From Cytobacillus oceanisediminis 2691 (GTDB lineage Bacteria; Bacillota; Bacilli; Bacillales; Cytobacillaceae), in contig NZ_VEEP01000006.1 of assembly GCF_007678455.1 (NCBI RefSeq), forward strand, positions 248,001 through 312,000: a stretch of 64,000 bases of DNA, given 5' to 3'. The translations under genes were made by a program, and so were the position numbers. This document shows, one piece after another, positions 9,690 through 18,195 of the stretch (within the stretch, counting starts at the first letter, position 1; the number at the start of each line of letters is the position of its first letter). The notes beneath the pieces were generated by a model that saw nothing but the letters and a program-made list of their open reading frames with translations, was not told the DNA's origin and searched no databases.

Positions 9690-10580
9690 TCAATCCCCCT
9701 TCCTGTCACTCAAAAATTCTTCTACTTCGGCCCTTGTCGGCATTCCTGATTGTGCTCCAAGCTTTGTAACAGATATCGCACCTGCAGCAGCAGCTATTTT
9801 GCAAGCTTCTCTTATAGATTTCCCCTCAAGGATTGCGACTGCTAATGCGCCATTGAACGTATCGCCAGCTCCCGTCGTATCGACCGTCTCAACTTTGAAG
9901 CTGTCCTGATGGCATTCCTGTTCACCTTCGTAAAAAGCTACTCCCCTTGAGCCCTTAGTTATGATCAACTTTTCTCTCAGTGAGGCGGGATCCATAACAG
10001 ATGCCAGCAGGAGCTCAGCTTCATATTCATTCGGTGTTATATAGTCGGTATTTTCAATCAATGCTTCTGGGAGAGGCTGGAAAGGTGCTGGGTTAAGGAT
10101 CACCTGCTTCCCGTGTTTTTTTGCAATCTGAGAGGCCATTTCAACAGACTCGATCGGAATTTCCAGTTGCAGCAACAAAAGGTCACTTGCTGCTATTTCC
10201 TTTTCCAAACTTTCAACAAGTTCAGGTGTAACCATGTTATTAGCACCTGGAACAACAATAATTGAGTTATCACCCTCGGATAAAACGATTGTAGCTATTC
10301 CAGTTTTCTCATGTGTAACCGGTTTCACATTACTTACATCAATTTGCTGTTTTCGCAAATAACCGAGATATTCATGTCCAAAAGCGTCATCACCCACTAA
10401 GCCTATCATGCTGACTTCCGCTCCCATTTTTGCAGCGGCGACAGCCTGATTTGCCCCTTTGCCCCCGGGAATGGTGAAAAATTGATTCCCAAGGACCGTT
10501 TCTCCCCTGTTTGGAACCATATCCGTCTGAGTGACTAAATCCATATTAATACTGCCGATGACAGTGATTTTTTTTGCCAT
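9690..10580 (-). CDS. rbsK: Ribokinase RbsK
   Basis: A 296-residue PfkB-family sugar kinase that phosphorylates D-ribose to ribose 5-phosphate in the cytoplasm. Visible motifs are the N-terminal GSINMDLV, the substrate-binding [17 protein letters not shown] (about 38-56), [18 protein letters not shown], and the C-terminal catalytic/ATP motif [17 protein letters not shown] with the GAGD catalytic Asp (about 244-249). AAGGGGC precedes the ATG. It is the second gene of the operon, 15 nt after rbsR. Confidence 0.97.
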   Translation of the reverse strand: MAKKITVIGSINMDLVTQTDMVPNRGETVLGNQFFTIPGGKGANQAVAAAKMGAEVSMIGLVGDDAFGHEYLGYLRKQQIDVSNVKPVTHEKTGIATIVLSEGDNSIIVVPGANNMVTPELVESLEKEIAASDLLLLQLEIPIESVEMASQIAKKHGKQVILNPAPFQPLPEALIENTDYITPNEYEAELLLASVMDPASLREKLIITKGSRGVAFYEGEQECHQDSFKVETVDTTGAGDTFNGALAVAILEGKSIREACKIAAAAGAISVTKLGAQSGMPTRAEVEEFLSDRKGD

Positions 10581-10595
10581 TAAACATGCCCCTTT

Positions 10596-11576
10596 CTATG
10601 TTTGTGTGGAGCGTTTCACTATTAGTTCAACTTGAAATGTAGTTTCCTTTTGATGAATAGGCCTTCCTTCTATCATATCCAGCAACATGGAAGCTGCGGT
10701 CGATCCCATCTGATAAATCGGCTGCGAAACCGTTGTCAATTCTGGTGAAATGATATCCCCGAATTCAATCCCATCAAATCCAACTACCTTAAGCTGTTCC
10801 GGAACTTTATAGCCGAGCAGTTCAGCTGCCTTAATCACACCAATGGCCATTACGTCATTGCCCGCAAAAATCCCATCGATTTCAGGATATTTTGTTAACA
10901 ACTTAAAAGCAGCCTGCTTGGCCGATTCTATCTGGTACTCCGCAGGGAAAATCAAATTTTCATCATGCAATCCCACTTCACTGACAGCATCTTCATACCC
11001 TTTTAATCGATCTTTCGCGTTAGCAATATTTTCAGGTCCGCTGATATGGGCAACCTTCACACATCCACACTCTATTAGATGCTGTGTCGCCTTTCGGGCA
11101 CCTTCGTAATTGTTGCAGGTAACATAGGGAATGGTTGAATCCAAAGGTCTATCCAGAGCAATAATCGGAAAATTATAGTGTGAAATATGCTCAGGTTTAA
11201 GAGTATTGGATACCACCAGCACTCCATCAACATATTTCTGCTGCAGCATATCAAAATAGCGAATTTCCTTATCAATCTTCCCATCACTATTGCAAAGGAA
11301 GACAGTGAAATCCGACTCACTCGTCACATCTTCAACAGCCCTTGCCAGCTGGGGAAAAAATGGGTTATTGATATCCGGGACAATAAGTCCAATCGTCTTC
11401 GATTGTTTTTTAAATAAACTGCGCGCCACGGAGTTTGGTTTAAAATTCATTTCCTCGATTGCGGCTAATACAGTTTTTCGTGTGTCTTCATTGACGTATC
11501 CACTGTCATTCAAAACCCTGGACACAGTTGCAACTGAGACCCCAGCTCTTTTAGCCACATCTCTCATCGTAACCAA
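10596..11576 (-). CDS. rbsR: Ribose operon repressor RbsR (LacI family)
   Basis: The open frame extends to 11744, but I place the start at a TTG (11574-11576). GGAGAG lies seven bases upstream and the resulting 326 residues equal B. subtilis RbsR; the upstream extension runs through the promoter and operator. Residues 4-50 are the LacI helix-turn-helix and hinge (MRDVAKRAGVSVATVSRVLN, then PNSVARSLF). The rest is the effector domain (IGLIVPDINNPFFPQLARA, DGVLVVSNT, FDGIEFGDIISPELTTVSQP). It represses the operon in the absence of ribose and is encoded first in it. The palindrome at 11611-11624 is the likely binding site. Confidence 0.95.
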   Translation of the reverse strand: MVTMRDVAKRAGVSVATVSRVLNDSGYVNEDTRKTVLAAIEEMNFKPNSVARSLFKKQSKTIGLIVPDINNPFFPQLARAVEDVTSESDFTVFLCNSDGKIDKEIRYFDMLQQKYVDGVLVVSNTLKPEHISHYNFPIIALDRPLDSTIPYVTCNNYEGARKATQHLIECGCVKVAHISGPENIANAKDRLKGYEDAVSEVGLHDENLIFPAEYQIESAKQAAFKLLTKYPEIDGIFAGNDVMAIGVIKAAELLGYKVPEQLKVVGFDGIEFGDIISPELTTVSQPIYQMGSTAASMLLDMIEGRPIHQKETTFQVELIVKRSTQT

Positions 11577-11610
11577 TCTTTTTCTCTCCGTTTCTCTCAA
11601 TCTTAATTTC

Positions 11611-11624
11611 TGTAACCGGTTACA
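11611..11624. promoter_or_regulatory. RbsR operator overlapping a cre-type sequence
   Basis: Perfect 14-bp palindrome TGTAACCGGTTACA. It fits the LacI-family operator form and also the catabolite responsive element pattern TGWAANCGNTNWCA. It lies immediately downstream of the -10 element, so bound RbsR or CcpA would block transcription initiation. Confidence 0.85.
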
Positions 11625-11627
11625 TAC

Positions 11628-11657
11628 AGTATAAATGTCATAGGTTAGTTTGGTCAA
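11628..11657 (-). promoter_or_regulatory. Sigma-A promoter of the rbs operon
   Basis: On the minus strand, TTGACC (11652-11657) is separated by 18 bp from TATACT (11628-11633). The elements precede the operator and the rbsR start by a suitable distance. Confidence 0.75.
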
Positions 11658-11875
11658 GGAAACTTTTTTTCTTTTAAATCCGGATAGAAAAATTAAAGGG
11701 AAAATCGATCTTTGTCTCACCCCATTAACAAATTTTGTAATCATATATTCAGATGAGTGTCTTTATACCGGTAAATACAATAAGAGGTACGCTTTTTCGG
11801 GTGATAGGCTTTTAGTTCAAATTTGATAAAGTTAAATAAGAGAAATATATAATTACGTCATGGTGGGGTCATTAT

Positions 11876-12329
11876 ATGCAGTGGTATTTAAAGGCAATAA
11901 AAAATTACGCCAATTTTAAGGCAGAGCAAGGCGTAAAGAATACTAGATGTTTACTTTATTTAACCTAATAATTATTGGTGCGCTCTATCTTTTAGAAGAG
12001 GCAGCGAATTCGGATTTTTTGTTTGTACACCTAGCTATCTATTATTTATTTATGCTGATTCCATCCCTTTCTGTCACAGTTCGCAGATTAGATGATATTG
12101 GCCACAGCGGCTGGATGTACTTAGTTAATTTCATTCCTTTGGTTGGTGGAATTATCTTACTGATCTTACTTGTTTTGATAGCGAAGCAAACAATTACAAG
12201 TATGGCATGAACCTTAAAGTTCTTAAGAAAAAAATTATTCCAAAACGGATGCTAAAAAATGAGATTTATTATCCAGTGCGACTTTCTGCTGCAAAGCGTC
12301 CAGGACGTCATGAAGGCAGTAACAAGTAG
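11876..12329 (+). pseudogene. DUF805 membrane protein, inactivated
   Basis: The reading begins at ATG 11876 as MQWYLKAIKNYANFK, the canonical DUF805 start. A one-base loss at about 11921-11925 shifts the frame. In the restored frame the protein reads GRARRKEY and then meets TAG where the family has a Trp, followed by MFTLFNLIII. The middle part (SVTVRRLDDIGHSGWMYLVNFIPLVGG) is intact in the frame of the 87-codon ORF starting at 11947. At about 12178 another shift is needed to reach DSEANNYKYGMN, which matches the conserved DSxxGxNxYGxNP end. So two frameshifts and one nonsense codon. An extra tail continues to TAG at 12327-12329. DUF805 proteins are small membrane proteins of unknown function. 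Confidence 0.85.
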
Positions 12330-12559
12330 AATGACGATCCCCATTTCGATTGGTATCAAGATTGTTGCAAATGAAGAGGAGTAACTCTTACAGGCAGCGA
12401 TTCCGATATTTCCATTGAATCTTTCATTCCTAAAGAAGAAGACATTTACTATCAACATTCAATAGGCTAATTCACTACAAAACCTGCTGGATGACTACCT
12501 TAACGTTTGTTCAAAAATGATGATGTATCTTAAAATCTCATGTGCTTTCTTTAAATTTT
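12330..12559 (+). other. Degraded coding-like sequence after the DUF805 remnant
   Basis: Plus-strand peptides such as DDPHFDWYQD and SDISIESFIPKEEDIYYQHS are separated by stop codons. They look like a second decayed gene or a continuation of the first. No family recognised and no intact ORF. Confidence 0.3.
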
Positions 12560-12606
12560 AAAAAAGGCCCAATGAGCAGTAAATAACTGCTCATTGGGCC
12601 TTTTTT
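12560..12606. terminator. Strong bidirectional terminator hairpin
   Basis: Perfect 21-bp inverted repeat (12560-12580 and 12586-12606, loop AAATA). A runs flank the left arm and T runs end the right arm, so it works in both directions. It separates the plus-strand DUF805 remnant from the minus-strand M20 peptidase gene, whose transcript would end here. Confidence 0.93.
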
Positions 12607-12847
12607 CACGTACGCAAACGATGCGATGTATTATCCTGCCGCAATCACTCCTTTATCGCTTTCTCAAGGGCTTCTAGAGAAGTGTTTTATCACCTTTCAG
12701 ATAGGCAAATCGTCCAATCGAGGCGAATCATTTACTTTTAAGCTGTTTGAGACCATGCTTAATGGATAGAGTTGAACGGGAGATGATCCGCCCAAGTCCA
12801 GCTTCACCAAAATATATCGACTCCCGAATTGGATAGGAGAACCGTCC
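12607..12847. other. Intergenic region with a possible REP-like end
   Basis: No intact gene. Near 12826-12838 there is AGGAGAACCGTCCT, which resembles the invariant loop of the repeat family described for 23874-26084. The rest shows no supportable feature. Confidence 0.3.
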
Positions 12848-13990
12848 TTACGTCCCTTCTTTCGTTCCAATACTAATTAGTAGGTTGGAGAAAAAAGCTG
12901 CTCGTTCAGGGATTTGGCTGATGATTATGTGTTCGTTTCTTGCATGGATTCCGTCTCCAATGATACCGAGACCATCTAAGGTTGGGACTCCCATGTTGGC
13001 TGTGAGGTTTCCATCACTTCCTCCTCCAACAGAAGCTTCTTTTAACTTGATGCCTTCTTCTTTTGCTGCTTCTTTTGCGGTCTGGAAAAGGATTTTTGTA
13101 TCTTCGTTTCGTTCCATCGGTGGGCGAGAGACGCCTCCTGTAACCTCGAAACTTGTACCCTCTGTGAAAGGTGTCAGCTCACAAATTATTTCATCAATTC
13201 TTTCCTGTTCTTCACTGGTTATCGCCCGTACATCAATGCCAATCTCTGCATGATCAGCCACGACATTGAGCTTGCCTCCGCCTTTAATAAATCCAACATT
13301 GACGGTGGTTCCAACCTCGTAATCCGTCAAGGACTCTAAAAAATCGATGGTTTTGGCAGCCTCTTGAATAGCACTAGCTCCTTCATGATGGTTGTTGCCA
13401 GCGTGGGCAGCCTTCCCTGTAATATCAATATAATACCGCGCTGAACCCTTTCTTGCCGTTTTTAAGGCACCCGTCTGAACAACGGGGGGTTCCGTAACTA
13501 AAGCATAATCGCAATCTTTCGCTATCTCTTCAATAACATAGCGCGAAGACGGACTGCTCACCTCTTCATCACTGGTAAAAAGGTATACAATTTTCTTTGA
13601 GAACGGGATATTCAATTCCTTGATGGCTTTTATTGCCCAAATTGCTTGTACAAGGCCACCCTTCATATCCAGGATCCCAGGCCCGTAGGCAAGATCGCCT
13701 TCGATTTTAAACTCTAAATCTCCAGGCTCCCATACTGTATCAAAATGGGAAAGGATTAAGATTGTTTCATCTCCTTCTCCGAACTCAAATTTCAGGTGAT
13801 TACCGTATTTCTCTTCTTCCAACACTTCTGCATGTTTACCAAAGTAGTGAAACAAAAGCTCCTGAATCCTCTCTCCACACTGGTCGACGAGTTTTTTATT
13901 CAATGATGGAGAATCACATTCGACCAGAAACTTGATATCATCTAAAATATCTTGCAAATGGTCCTCCATAAACTGCCTTATGGAATCCAT
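12848..13990 (-). CDS. M20-family metallopeptidase (glutamate carboxypeptidase/deacylase type)
   Basis: A cytoplasmic di-zinc peptidase of about 380 residues when started at the ATG at 13988-13990; an ATG 45 nt upstream lies inside a hairpin loop and is unlikely. Metal-ligand motifs are all visible: ILSHFDTVWEPG (His, Asp), GPGILDMKGG (bridging Asp), FTSDEEVSSPSS (catalytic and ligand Glu), LVTEPP and a C-terminal IHARNEHI (His). A dimerisation domain with GKAAHAGNNHHEGASA lies between them. It closely follows the pattern of CPG2-like carboxypeptidases that remove C-terminal Glu or hydrolyse N-acyl amino acids. It is downstream of the sugar-acid cluster, but a REP-like element and a decayed gene intervene, so it may be independent. 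The substrate is unknown. Confidence 0.88.
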   Translation of the reverse strand: MDSIRQFMEDHLQDILDDIKFLVECDSPSLNKKLVDQCGERIQELLFHYFGKHAEVLEEEKYGNHLKFEFGEGDETILILSHFDTVWEPGDLEFKIEGDLAYGPGILDMKGGLVQAIWAIKAIKELNIPFSKKIVYLFTSDEEVSSPSSRYVIEEIAKDCDYALVTEPPVVQTGALKTARKGSARYYIDITGKAAHAGNNHHEGASAIQEAAKTIDFLESLTDYEVGTTVNVGFIKGGGKLNVVADHAEIGIDVRAITSEEQERIDEIICELTPFTEGTSFEVTGGVSRPPMERNEDTKILFQTAKEAAKEEGIKLKEASVGGGSDGNLTANMGVPTLDGLGIIGDGIHARNEHIIISQIPERAAFFSNLLISIGTKEGT

Positions 13991-14026
13991 TAATATCACG
14001 CTGCTTTCTCTTTTTGTATTTAATAA

Positions 14027-14052
14027 AGGCTGCATAATATTTTATGCAGCCT
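14027..14052 (-). promoter_or_regulatory. Stem-loop at the 5' end of the M20 peptidase gene
   Basis: Perfect 11-bp inverted repeat (14027-14037 and 14042-14052, 4-nt loop). The ATG at 14033-14035 falls in this hairpin, which argues against its use as start. It could be a terminator for the upstream genes (T-poor) or a leader structure controlling the peptidase. Confidence 0.55.
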
Positions 14053-14085
14053 CAGAATATAACGATTTTACTATTATATCATTCA

Positions 14086-14112
14086 GAAGCATGGGGACGT
14101 ACCCTGTGCTTC
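14086..14112. repeat. REP-like hairpin element (GAAGCA...TGCTTC)
   Basis: Inverted arms GAAGC and GCTTC enclose GGGGACGTACCC. It belongs to the same family as the repeats around the RAYT gene and the element at 41771-41812, with a GTACC-type loop variant. Confidence 0.65.
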
Positions 14113-14154
14113 AGCTTTACCTGTTTTTCCGGCATGTCTGCATCAAAAGGATTT

Positions 14155-14633
14155 CTAAACTGGCTGCGTTAAGGGAGCAGTTGTCTCTTTAGATTCTTTG
14201 GCAACCCTTTCAACACCTGCTTGATTAATTGGTTTCAATCCATTTGCGTCAGGTGCTTTTTGCTTGAATAGATGGGTGTTTAAGAGCGCGACAATCACAT
14301 GGACAAGCTTTATATTTGTATCTAGCAGTGTAATTTCATCCTCGGTGAATTTCTGTAATCAGGCTTATTTCCAAATGTCTCTGACAGCTCGTATAGCAAG
14401 CTCCAAAATACCTCTTCTACTGCATGCAGTTCCTTTGCCAACAATGCTGCGGTGGACGAAAGGCTGGAAAGATAGTCGTTGACCACTTGCATATTTTCAA
14501 TACATTGGTTGACCTCTGTCACCGCATGATGAATTTTTTTTGCAATGCTCTTTCGCAGAATTTTAAAATGGCTGTAAATACCGGCGAGCACATGAGTCCA
14601 TTGATAATCCCGGCATCTTATGTACATCACCAC
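14155..14633 (-). pseudogene. Small helical protein gene with a frameshift, unknown family
   Basis: The frame opens at GTG 14631-14633, overlapping the aldolase stop by 7 nt. It runs through a helical, heptad-like sequence (KILRKSIAKKIHHAVTEVNQ, VNDYLSSLSSTAALLAKELH, SLLYELSETFGNKPDY) to a stop near 14322. Just before that, at about 14352-14356, a change of frame continues sensibly as KFTEDEITLLDTNIKLVHVI, then LLNTHLFKQKAPDANGLKP, ending with TAG at 14155-14157. The joined product would be about 160 residues. I do not recognise it. Tight coupling to the aldolase suggests an accessory protein of that pathway. A real frameshift or a sequencing error would both explain the break. Confidence 0.55.
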
Positions 14634-15280
14634 GTTCTCCGCGGTTTATAGCCAGCGTTATCAAGAAAGCTTTTCTCTATCTCTTTTGGTAATCCCATCA
14701 TTTCAATTTTTGCACCATGGGCAGTGACAAGCATTTTACATGCCATTTCCAAAGTCTGCAATGCCATCCTTGCTTCCTTGAGACTGGTGTCATAAACCAG
14801 CACCCCATGGTTTTCAAGCAGCAGGATATTGGCTTTAGGTGCTTTTTGAGCCACCGCCTCTCCCAGTGCCTGGCTTCCCGGGTGGTAATAAGCAACTCTT
14901 TCAACTCTCTCTAAATAGTACATGGTTTCGACAAACCAATTTGAAGGGATATCAATATTGGAGCAGGCAACCAATGTGCTGTAAAAAGGTGATGCATGAA
15001 GGACAGCATTAATTTCAGGACGGTTCTGATATATTGCCTGATGCATTGGCGTTTCCTTTGATGGTTTTTTCTCTTGAACCATAGATTGACCCAGTACAGC
15101 ACATTCAACCAAATCCTCAGTTTCTAATTCACCAAGGAATGTTCCACTGGCGGTAATGAGGTAAGTATCCTCATTCACTCTGGCACTAATGTTCCCGGCG
15201 TTTCCCCATGCTAATCCGTATTCCATCATGAATTTACCAGTCTTGATAAGATCCTGTCTGTTAGTTTCGTAGTTTTCCAA
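14627..15280 (-). CDS. Class II aldolase/adducin-family protein, sugar-acid phosphate aldolase or decarboxylase
   Basis: A 217-residue cytoplasmic class II aldolase fold protein with a TTG start behind AGGATGAG. Family segments: GLAWGNAGNISARV (about 20-33), ITASGTFLGELE, SKETPMHQAIYQNRPEINAVLHASPFYSTLVA, YYHPGSQALGEAVA and LLENHGVLVYDTSLKEA. The fold and the kinase neighbour suggest 3-oxo-tetronate 4-phosphate decarboxylase (OtnC-like) or fuculose/ribulose-phosphate aldolase activity. One odd point: the zinc motif, usually HxHSP, reads LHASP, so the second His is absent while the first His and the NHG His are kept. It is the last intact gene after the TRAP transporter (14 nt from dctM). Confidence 0.8.
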   Translation of the reverse strand: MENYETNRQDLIKTGKFMMEYGLAWGNAGNISARVNEDTYLITASGTFLGELETEDLVECAVLGQSMVQEKKPSKETPMHQAIYQNRPEINAVLHASPFYSTLVACSNIDIPSNWFVETMYYLERVERVAYYHPGSQALGEAVAQKAPKANILLLENHGVLVYDTSLKEARMALQTLEMACKMLVTAHGAKIEMMGLPKEIEKSFLDNAGYKPRRTW

Positions 15281-15293
15281 TGGAGCTCATCCT

Positions 15294-16568
15294 TTATTTA
15301 AATAGATTTACCAAACCAATTGATAGTGCTGGAATAAACGTGAGTAACATTAACGTTATCAAGAGCACACCATAGTACGGAAGCATCCCTCTTGATATTT
15401 GGTCCAGCCGGATCTTGGCGATTTGGGATGAAATGAAAAGATTAACACCCAAAGGTGGTGTACACATACCAAGAGCCAGGTTAACGATCATGATGATTCC
15501 GAAGTGGACAGGATCGATTCCCAGTTGTGTGGCAACCGGTAACAATAATGGAGCCAGGATAATAATCGATGCGTTAGTCTCCATAAACATTCCCACAATA
15601 ATAAGGAAAAGATTGACCAGCAGCAGGAAAATGATTGGATTTTCCGAAATATTTATGAAAAACTCTGCAACCAGTTGAGGTACATTTGCCCTGGTCATAA
15701 TCCAGCCAAATAACCCCGCACTTGATATAATGAACATGATTGTAGCTGTCGTCACAGCCGATTGAGTAAAGATTTTCGCAAGCTCTTTTAATTTTATTTC
15801 TTTGTAGACTAAAACCCCTACGATAAATGCATAACCAACCGCTATACCTGCTGCTTCCGTCGGTGTAAAAATGCCACCATAGATACCGCCAAGAATAATC
15901 ACAGGCATTAACAAGGCAAAGAACGCTTCCTTAATTGCGACTAGTATTTCCCTAAAAGATTTTCTTGGCTCCCTGACATAGTTATGTTTCTTAGATAGAA
16001 CATAAACAGTCAAAATCAAAGCAAAGCCAATAAGTATTCCAGGTACAAATCCTGCCAGGAATAAATCTCCGATTGAAACTGATGCTGTTACACCATATAA
16101 AATCATTGGAATACTTGGCGGAATAATGACACCTAGTTCTCCAGCAACTGCTTGTGTTGCACCAGCAAACTTGGGATCGTATCCCCTTCTGATCATGCCT
16201 GGGATCAGCATACTACCCAGTGCAGCAGTCGTGGCGGCACTCGATCCGGATATCGCAGAAAAAAACATCGCAGTTACGACTGTGACAATCGCAAGACCTC
16301 CTGGCAGATGGCCTGTAATAGCATTAGCCAGGTTGATCAGCCTTTTTGAAATCCCGCCGAACTCCATTAAGGTTCCCGCTAAAATGAAGAAAGGGATGGC
16401 CATCAAAGGGAATGAATCAATGGAAGTAAACGAACGCTGTACCAATACAATAAGTGGTGTTCCACCATCCCACCAAAGAGCAATGGCAGATGCAAGTCCT
16501 ATGGAAACGGCAATTGGAACACTTAAAGCAAAAAATATCAACATAAAAACCATCAGTATTGCAGCCAT
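15294..16568 (-). CDS. TRAP transporter large permease (DctM family)
   Basis: A 424-residue membrane protein with the 12-span pattern of DctM/SiaM large subunits. Characteristic parts: IPFFILAGTLMEFGGISKRLI, FFSAISGSSAATTAALGSMLIPGM (about 98-121), ITPTEAAGIAV-like IFTPTEAAGIAVGYAF, and GMCTPPLGVNLFISSQIAKI near residue 365-384. It is the sodium-coupled translocation subunit that accepts ligand from the DctP protein. The start overlaps the end of dctQ by one base. It is followed 13 nt later by the class II aldolase gene, which ties import to catabolism. Confidence 0.95.
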   Translation of the reverse strand: MAAILMVFMLIFFALSVPIAVSIGLASAIALWWDGGTPLIVLVQRSFTSIDSFPLMAIPFFILAGTLMEFGGISKRLINLANAITGHLPGGLAIVTVVTAMFFSAISGSSAATTAALGSMLIPGMIRRGYDPKFAGATQAVAGELGVIIPPSIPMILYGVTASVSIGDLFLAGFVPGILIGFALILTVYVLSKKHNYVREPRKSFREILVAIKEAFFALLMPVIILGGIYGGIFTPTEAAGIAVGYAFIVGVLVYKEIKLKELAKIFTQSAVTTATIMFIISSAGLFGWIMTRANVPQLVAEFFINISENPIIFLLLVNLFLIIVGMFMETNASIIILAPLLLPVATQLGIDPVHFGIIMIVNLALGMCTPPLGVNLFISSQIAKIRLDQISRGMLPYYGVLLITLMLLTFIPALSIGLVNLFK

Positions 16569-17056
16569 CAGCTCTCTCCCTCCTTCTTCGTGGATAGTTC
16601 ATCCAATATGACAGCAAGTGAATTTAATGCAAGCAAAAAGGAGCCAATGGGAATTGAGGCATATGGAATTGCCATGGATAATTGGAGACCTGGTGATGAT
16701 TGCATCTGGACAAGAGGTAGCATATCGATTCCTTGCATAAATAAAATTCCAAAGAAAATAATTGAAATAATCATTACTAAAATAATGACAGATTTGCGCT
16801 TGTTACCCGTCAAGGTCTCCGGCAAGAGTTCTATCGAGATTAGTTTATTGTGCCTCATTGCTAAGCTGGCCCCCAGGAAAACAATATAAATCATTAAGTA
16901 CCGGGACAATTCCTCTGACCACGTAAGCGGCAAATTAATCACAAAGCGGCTTATGACTTGTAAAATTATCAGTATAGACATTACACCCAGCATCAAAGCA
17001 AGGAGAATGCCGACCATCTTATTGATCATGTCAATGGCTTTAACAACCTGTTGCAT
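16568..17056 (-). CDS. TRAP transporter small permease (DctQ family)
   Basis: A 162-residue membrane protein with four hydrophobic spans and the family motif FVINLPLTWSEELSRYLMIYIVFLGA (about 37-62). It partners the large permease. AAGGGGAG lies six bases before the ATG. The gap to dctP (91 nt) holds a hairpin that may lower expression of the permeases relative to the binding protein. Confidence 0.93.
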   Translation of the reverse strand: MQQVVKAIDMINKMVGILLALMLGVMSILIILQVISRFVINLPLTWSEELSRYLMIYIVFLGASLAMRHNKLISIELLPETLTGNKRKSVIILVMIISIIFFGILFMQGIDMLPLVQMQSSPGLQLSMAIPYASIPIGSFLLALNSLAVILDELSTKKEGES

Positions 17057-17089
17057 GGTAACTCCCCTTTTAGGAATAAGTTTTCAATC

Positions 17090-17135
17090 CCTTTTAAAAA
17101 GAGGTGGGCACTGGATCAACAATCCTGTACCCGCC
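17090..17135 (-). promoter_or_regulatory. Partial terminator/attenuator hairpin between dctP and dctQ
   Basis: On the minus strand an imperfect stem (GTGGGG... pairing with ...CCCACCTC, inner stem AGGAT/ATCC) is followed by CTCTTTTTAAAAGG. It sits in the gap behind the binding-protein gene and probably causes partial termination. Confidence 0.5.
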
Positions 17136-17147
17136 CCACTTATTCTT

Positions 17148-18170
17148 TTATTTTGTATTTACAATACTGTCATATAGCTCTTGTGCTTCAGGAGATTTCT
17201 TAGCAAATTCACCATGTACAGTTTTTGCTTTCTCCATGAAAGGTGCTGTATCAACTTCTACTACTTCCATGCCTGCACCAGTTAACTTTTCTAGCAGTTC
17301 TTTTTCTTGCTCGTAAACGATTTTGTTTTCATATTCAGTTGCCTCTTTAGCAGCTTCTTCTACAGCTTTTTGCTGATCTTTTGAAAGTTTCTTGTAAGCA
17401 ATGTCGCTCATAGTAAGCATGACATAACCATATACGTGGTTTGTGTTAATTAAGTACTTCTGTACCTCGTTCAGCTTTGTGCTTTCAATCAGTGCAACTG
17501 GATTTTCCTGTGCATCGATTACACCTGTCTGAAGTGAAGAGTATACTTCACTGAACGCCATAGGTGTCGGTGTTGCGCCCATTGCTTCCCACGCGGCGAT
17601 GGAAGCCGGGATTTCAGGGACACGAATCTTGATCCCATCTAATTCTGATGGGCTTGTAATCTTTTCATTAGCTGTTAATTGGCGCGGAGTACGTTCCCAG
17701 AACTCAAGTCCTCGAACCTGAGCATTAGCCAGCAGATCTTCTTTCAACTTTTGACCTACTTCACCGTACAAAACATTCTGCATATGCTCACGATCACGGA
17801 ATAGGTATGGAAGTTCTAAAATCGCATAAGGCTCATAGAAGTTGGAGAGAACACCTGCTACAAGCGCAAAGTCAACTGAACCTAATTGCATTCCTTCGAT
17901 CAAATCACGGTCATTCCCAAGTGTAGAGCTTGCATACAAATCAATTTTAACTGAACCATTTGTCTTTTCTTCCACAAGCTCAGCGAATTTTTTCGCGCCA
18001 AGATGCCATGGATCATTTTCTGCCGCAATATGTCCAAGCTTCAACGTAACCTGTTTTTCTTCACCTGATGATCCACTGGCACTTTTAGTAGATTCCTTTG
18101 CTCCGCACCCCAACAGAGCAATACTTAGAATGAATGTCATCATAATCAACCATGCTTTTTTCATTTTCAT
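17148..18170 (-). CDS. TRAP transporter substrate-binding lipoprotein (DctP family)
   Basis: A 340-residue extracytoplasmic solute receptor. A lipobox ALLGC lies at about residues 18-22. The DctP/TRAP-P fold is marked by LKLGHIAAENDPWHLGAKKFAELVEEKTNG, GNDRDLIEGMQLGSVDFALV, the conserved Arg region around TANEKITSPSELDGIKIRVPE (the Arg forms the salt bridge with the ligand carboxylate in the family), and GVIDAQENP. The ligand is therefore expected to carry a carboxylate, such as an aldonate or a C4-C6 sugar acid. GGGGAAG precedes two in-frame ATGs two codons apart. Confidence 0.94.
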   Translation of the reverse strand: MKMKKAWLIMMTFILSIALLGCGAKESTKSASGSSGEEKQVTLKLGHIAAENDPWHLGAKKFAELVEEKTNGSVKIDLYASSTLGNDRDLIEGMQLGSVDFALVAGVLSNFYEPYAILELPYLFRDREHMQNVLYGEVGQKLKEDLLANAQVRGLEFWERTPRQLTANEKITSPSELDGIKIRVPEIPASIAAWEAMGATPTPMAFSEVYSSLQTGVIDAQENPVALIESTKLNEVQKYLINTNHVYGYVMLTMSDIAYKKLSKDQQKAVEEAAKEATEYENKIVYEQEKELLEKLTGAGMEVVEVDTAPFMEKAKTVHGEFAKKSPEAQELYDSIVNTK

Positions 18171-18195
18171 CTTCCCCTTTGTTTGTTTAATAAGA

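Noticed and set aside
11577-11744. N-terminal extension of RbsR to 382 residues
   Set aside because: The extension would be translated from promoter and operator DNA; the TTG start with GGAGAG gives the standard 326 residues.
12252-12458. 68-codon minus-strand ORF near the DUF805 remnant
   Set aside because: Shadow of the decayed plus-strand sequence; no ribosome binding site.
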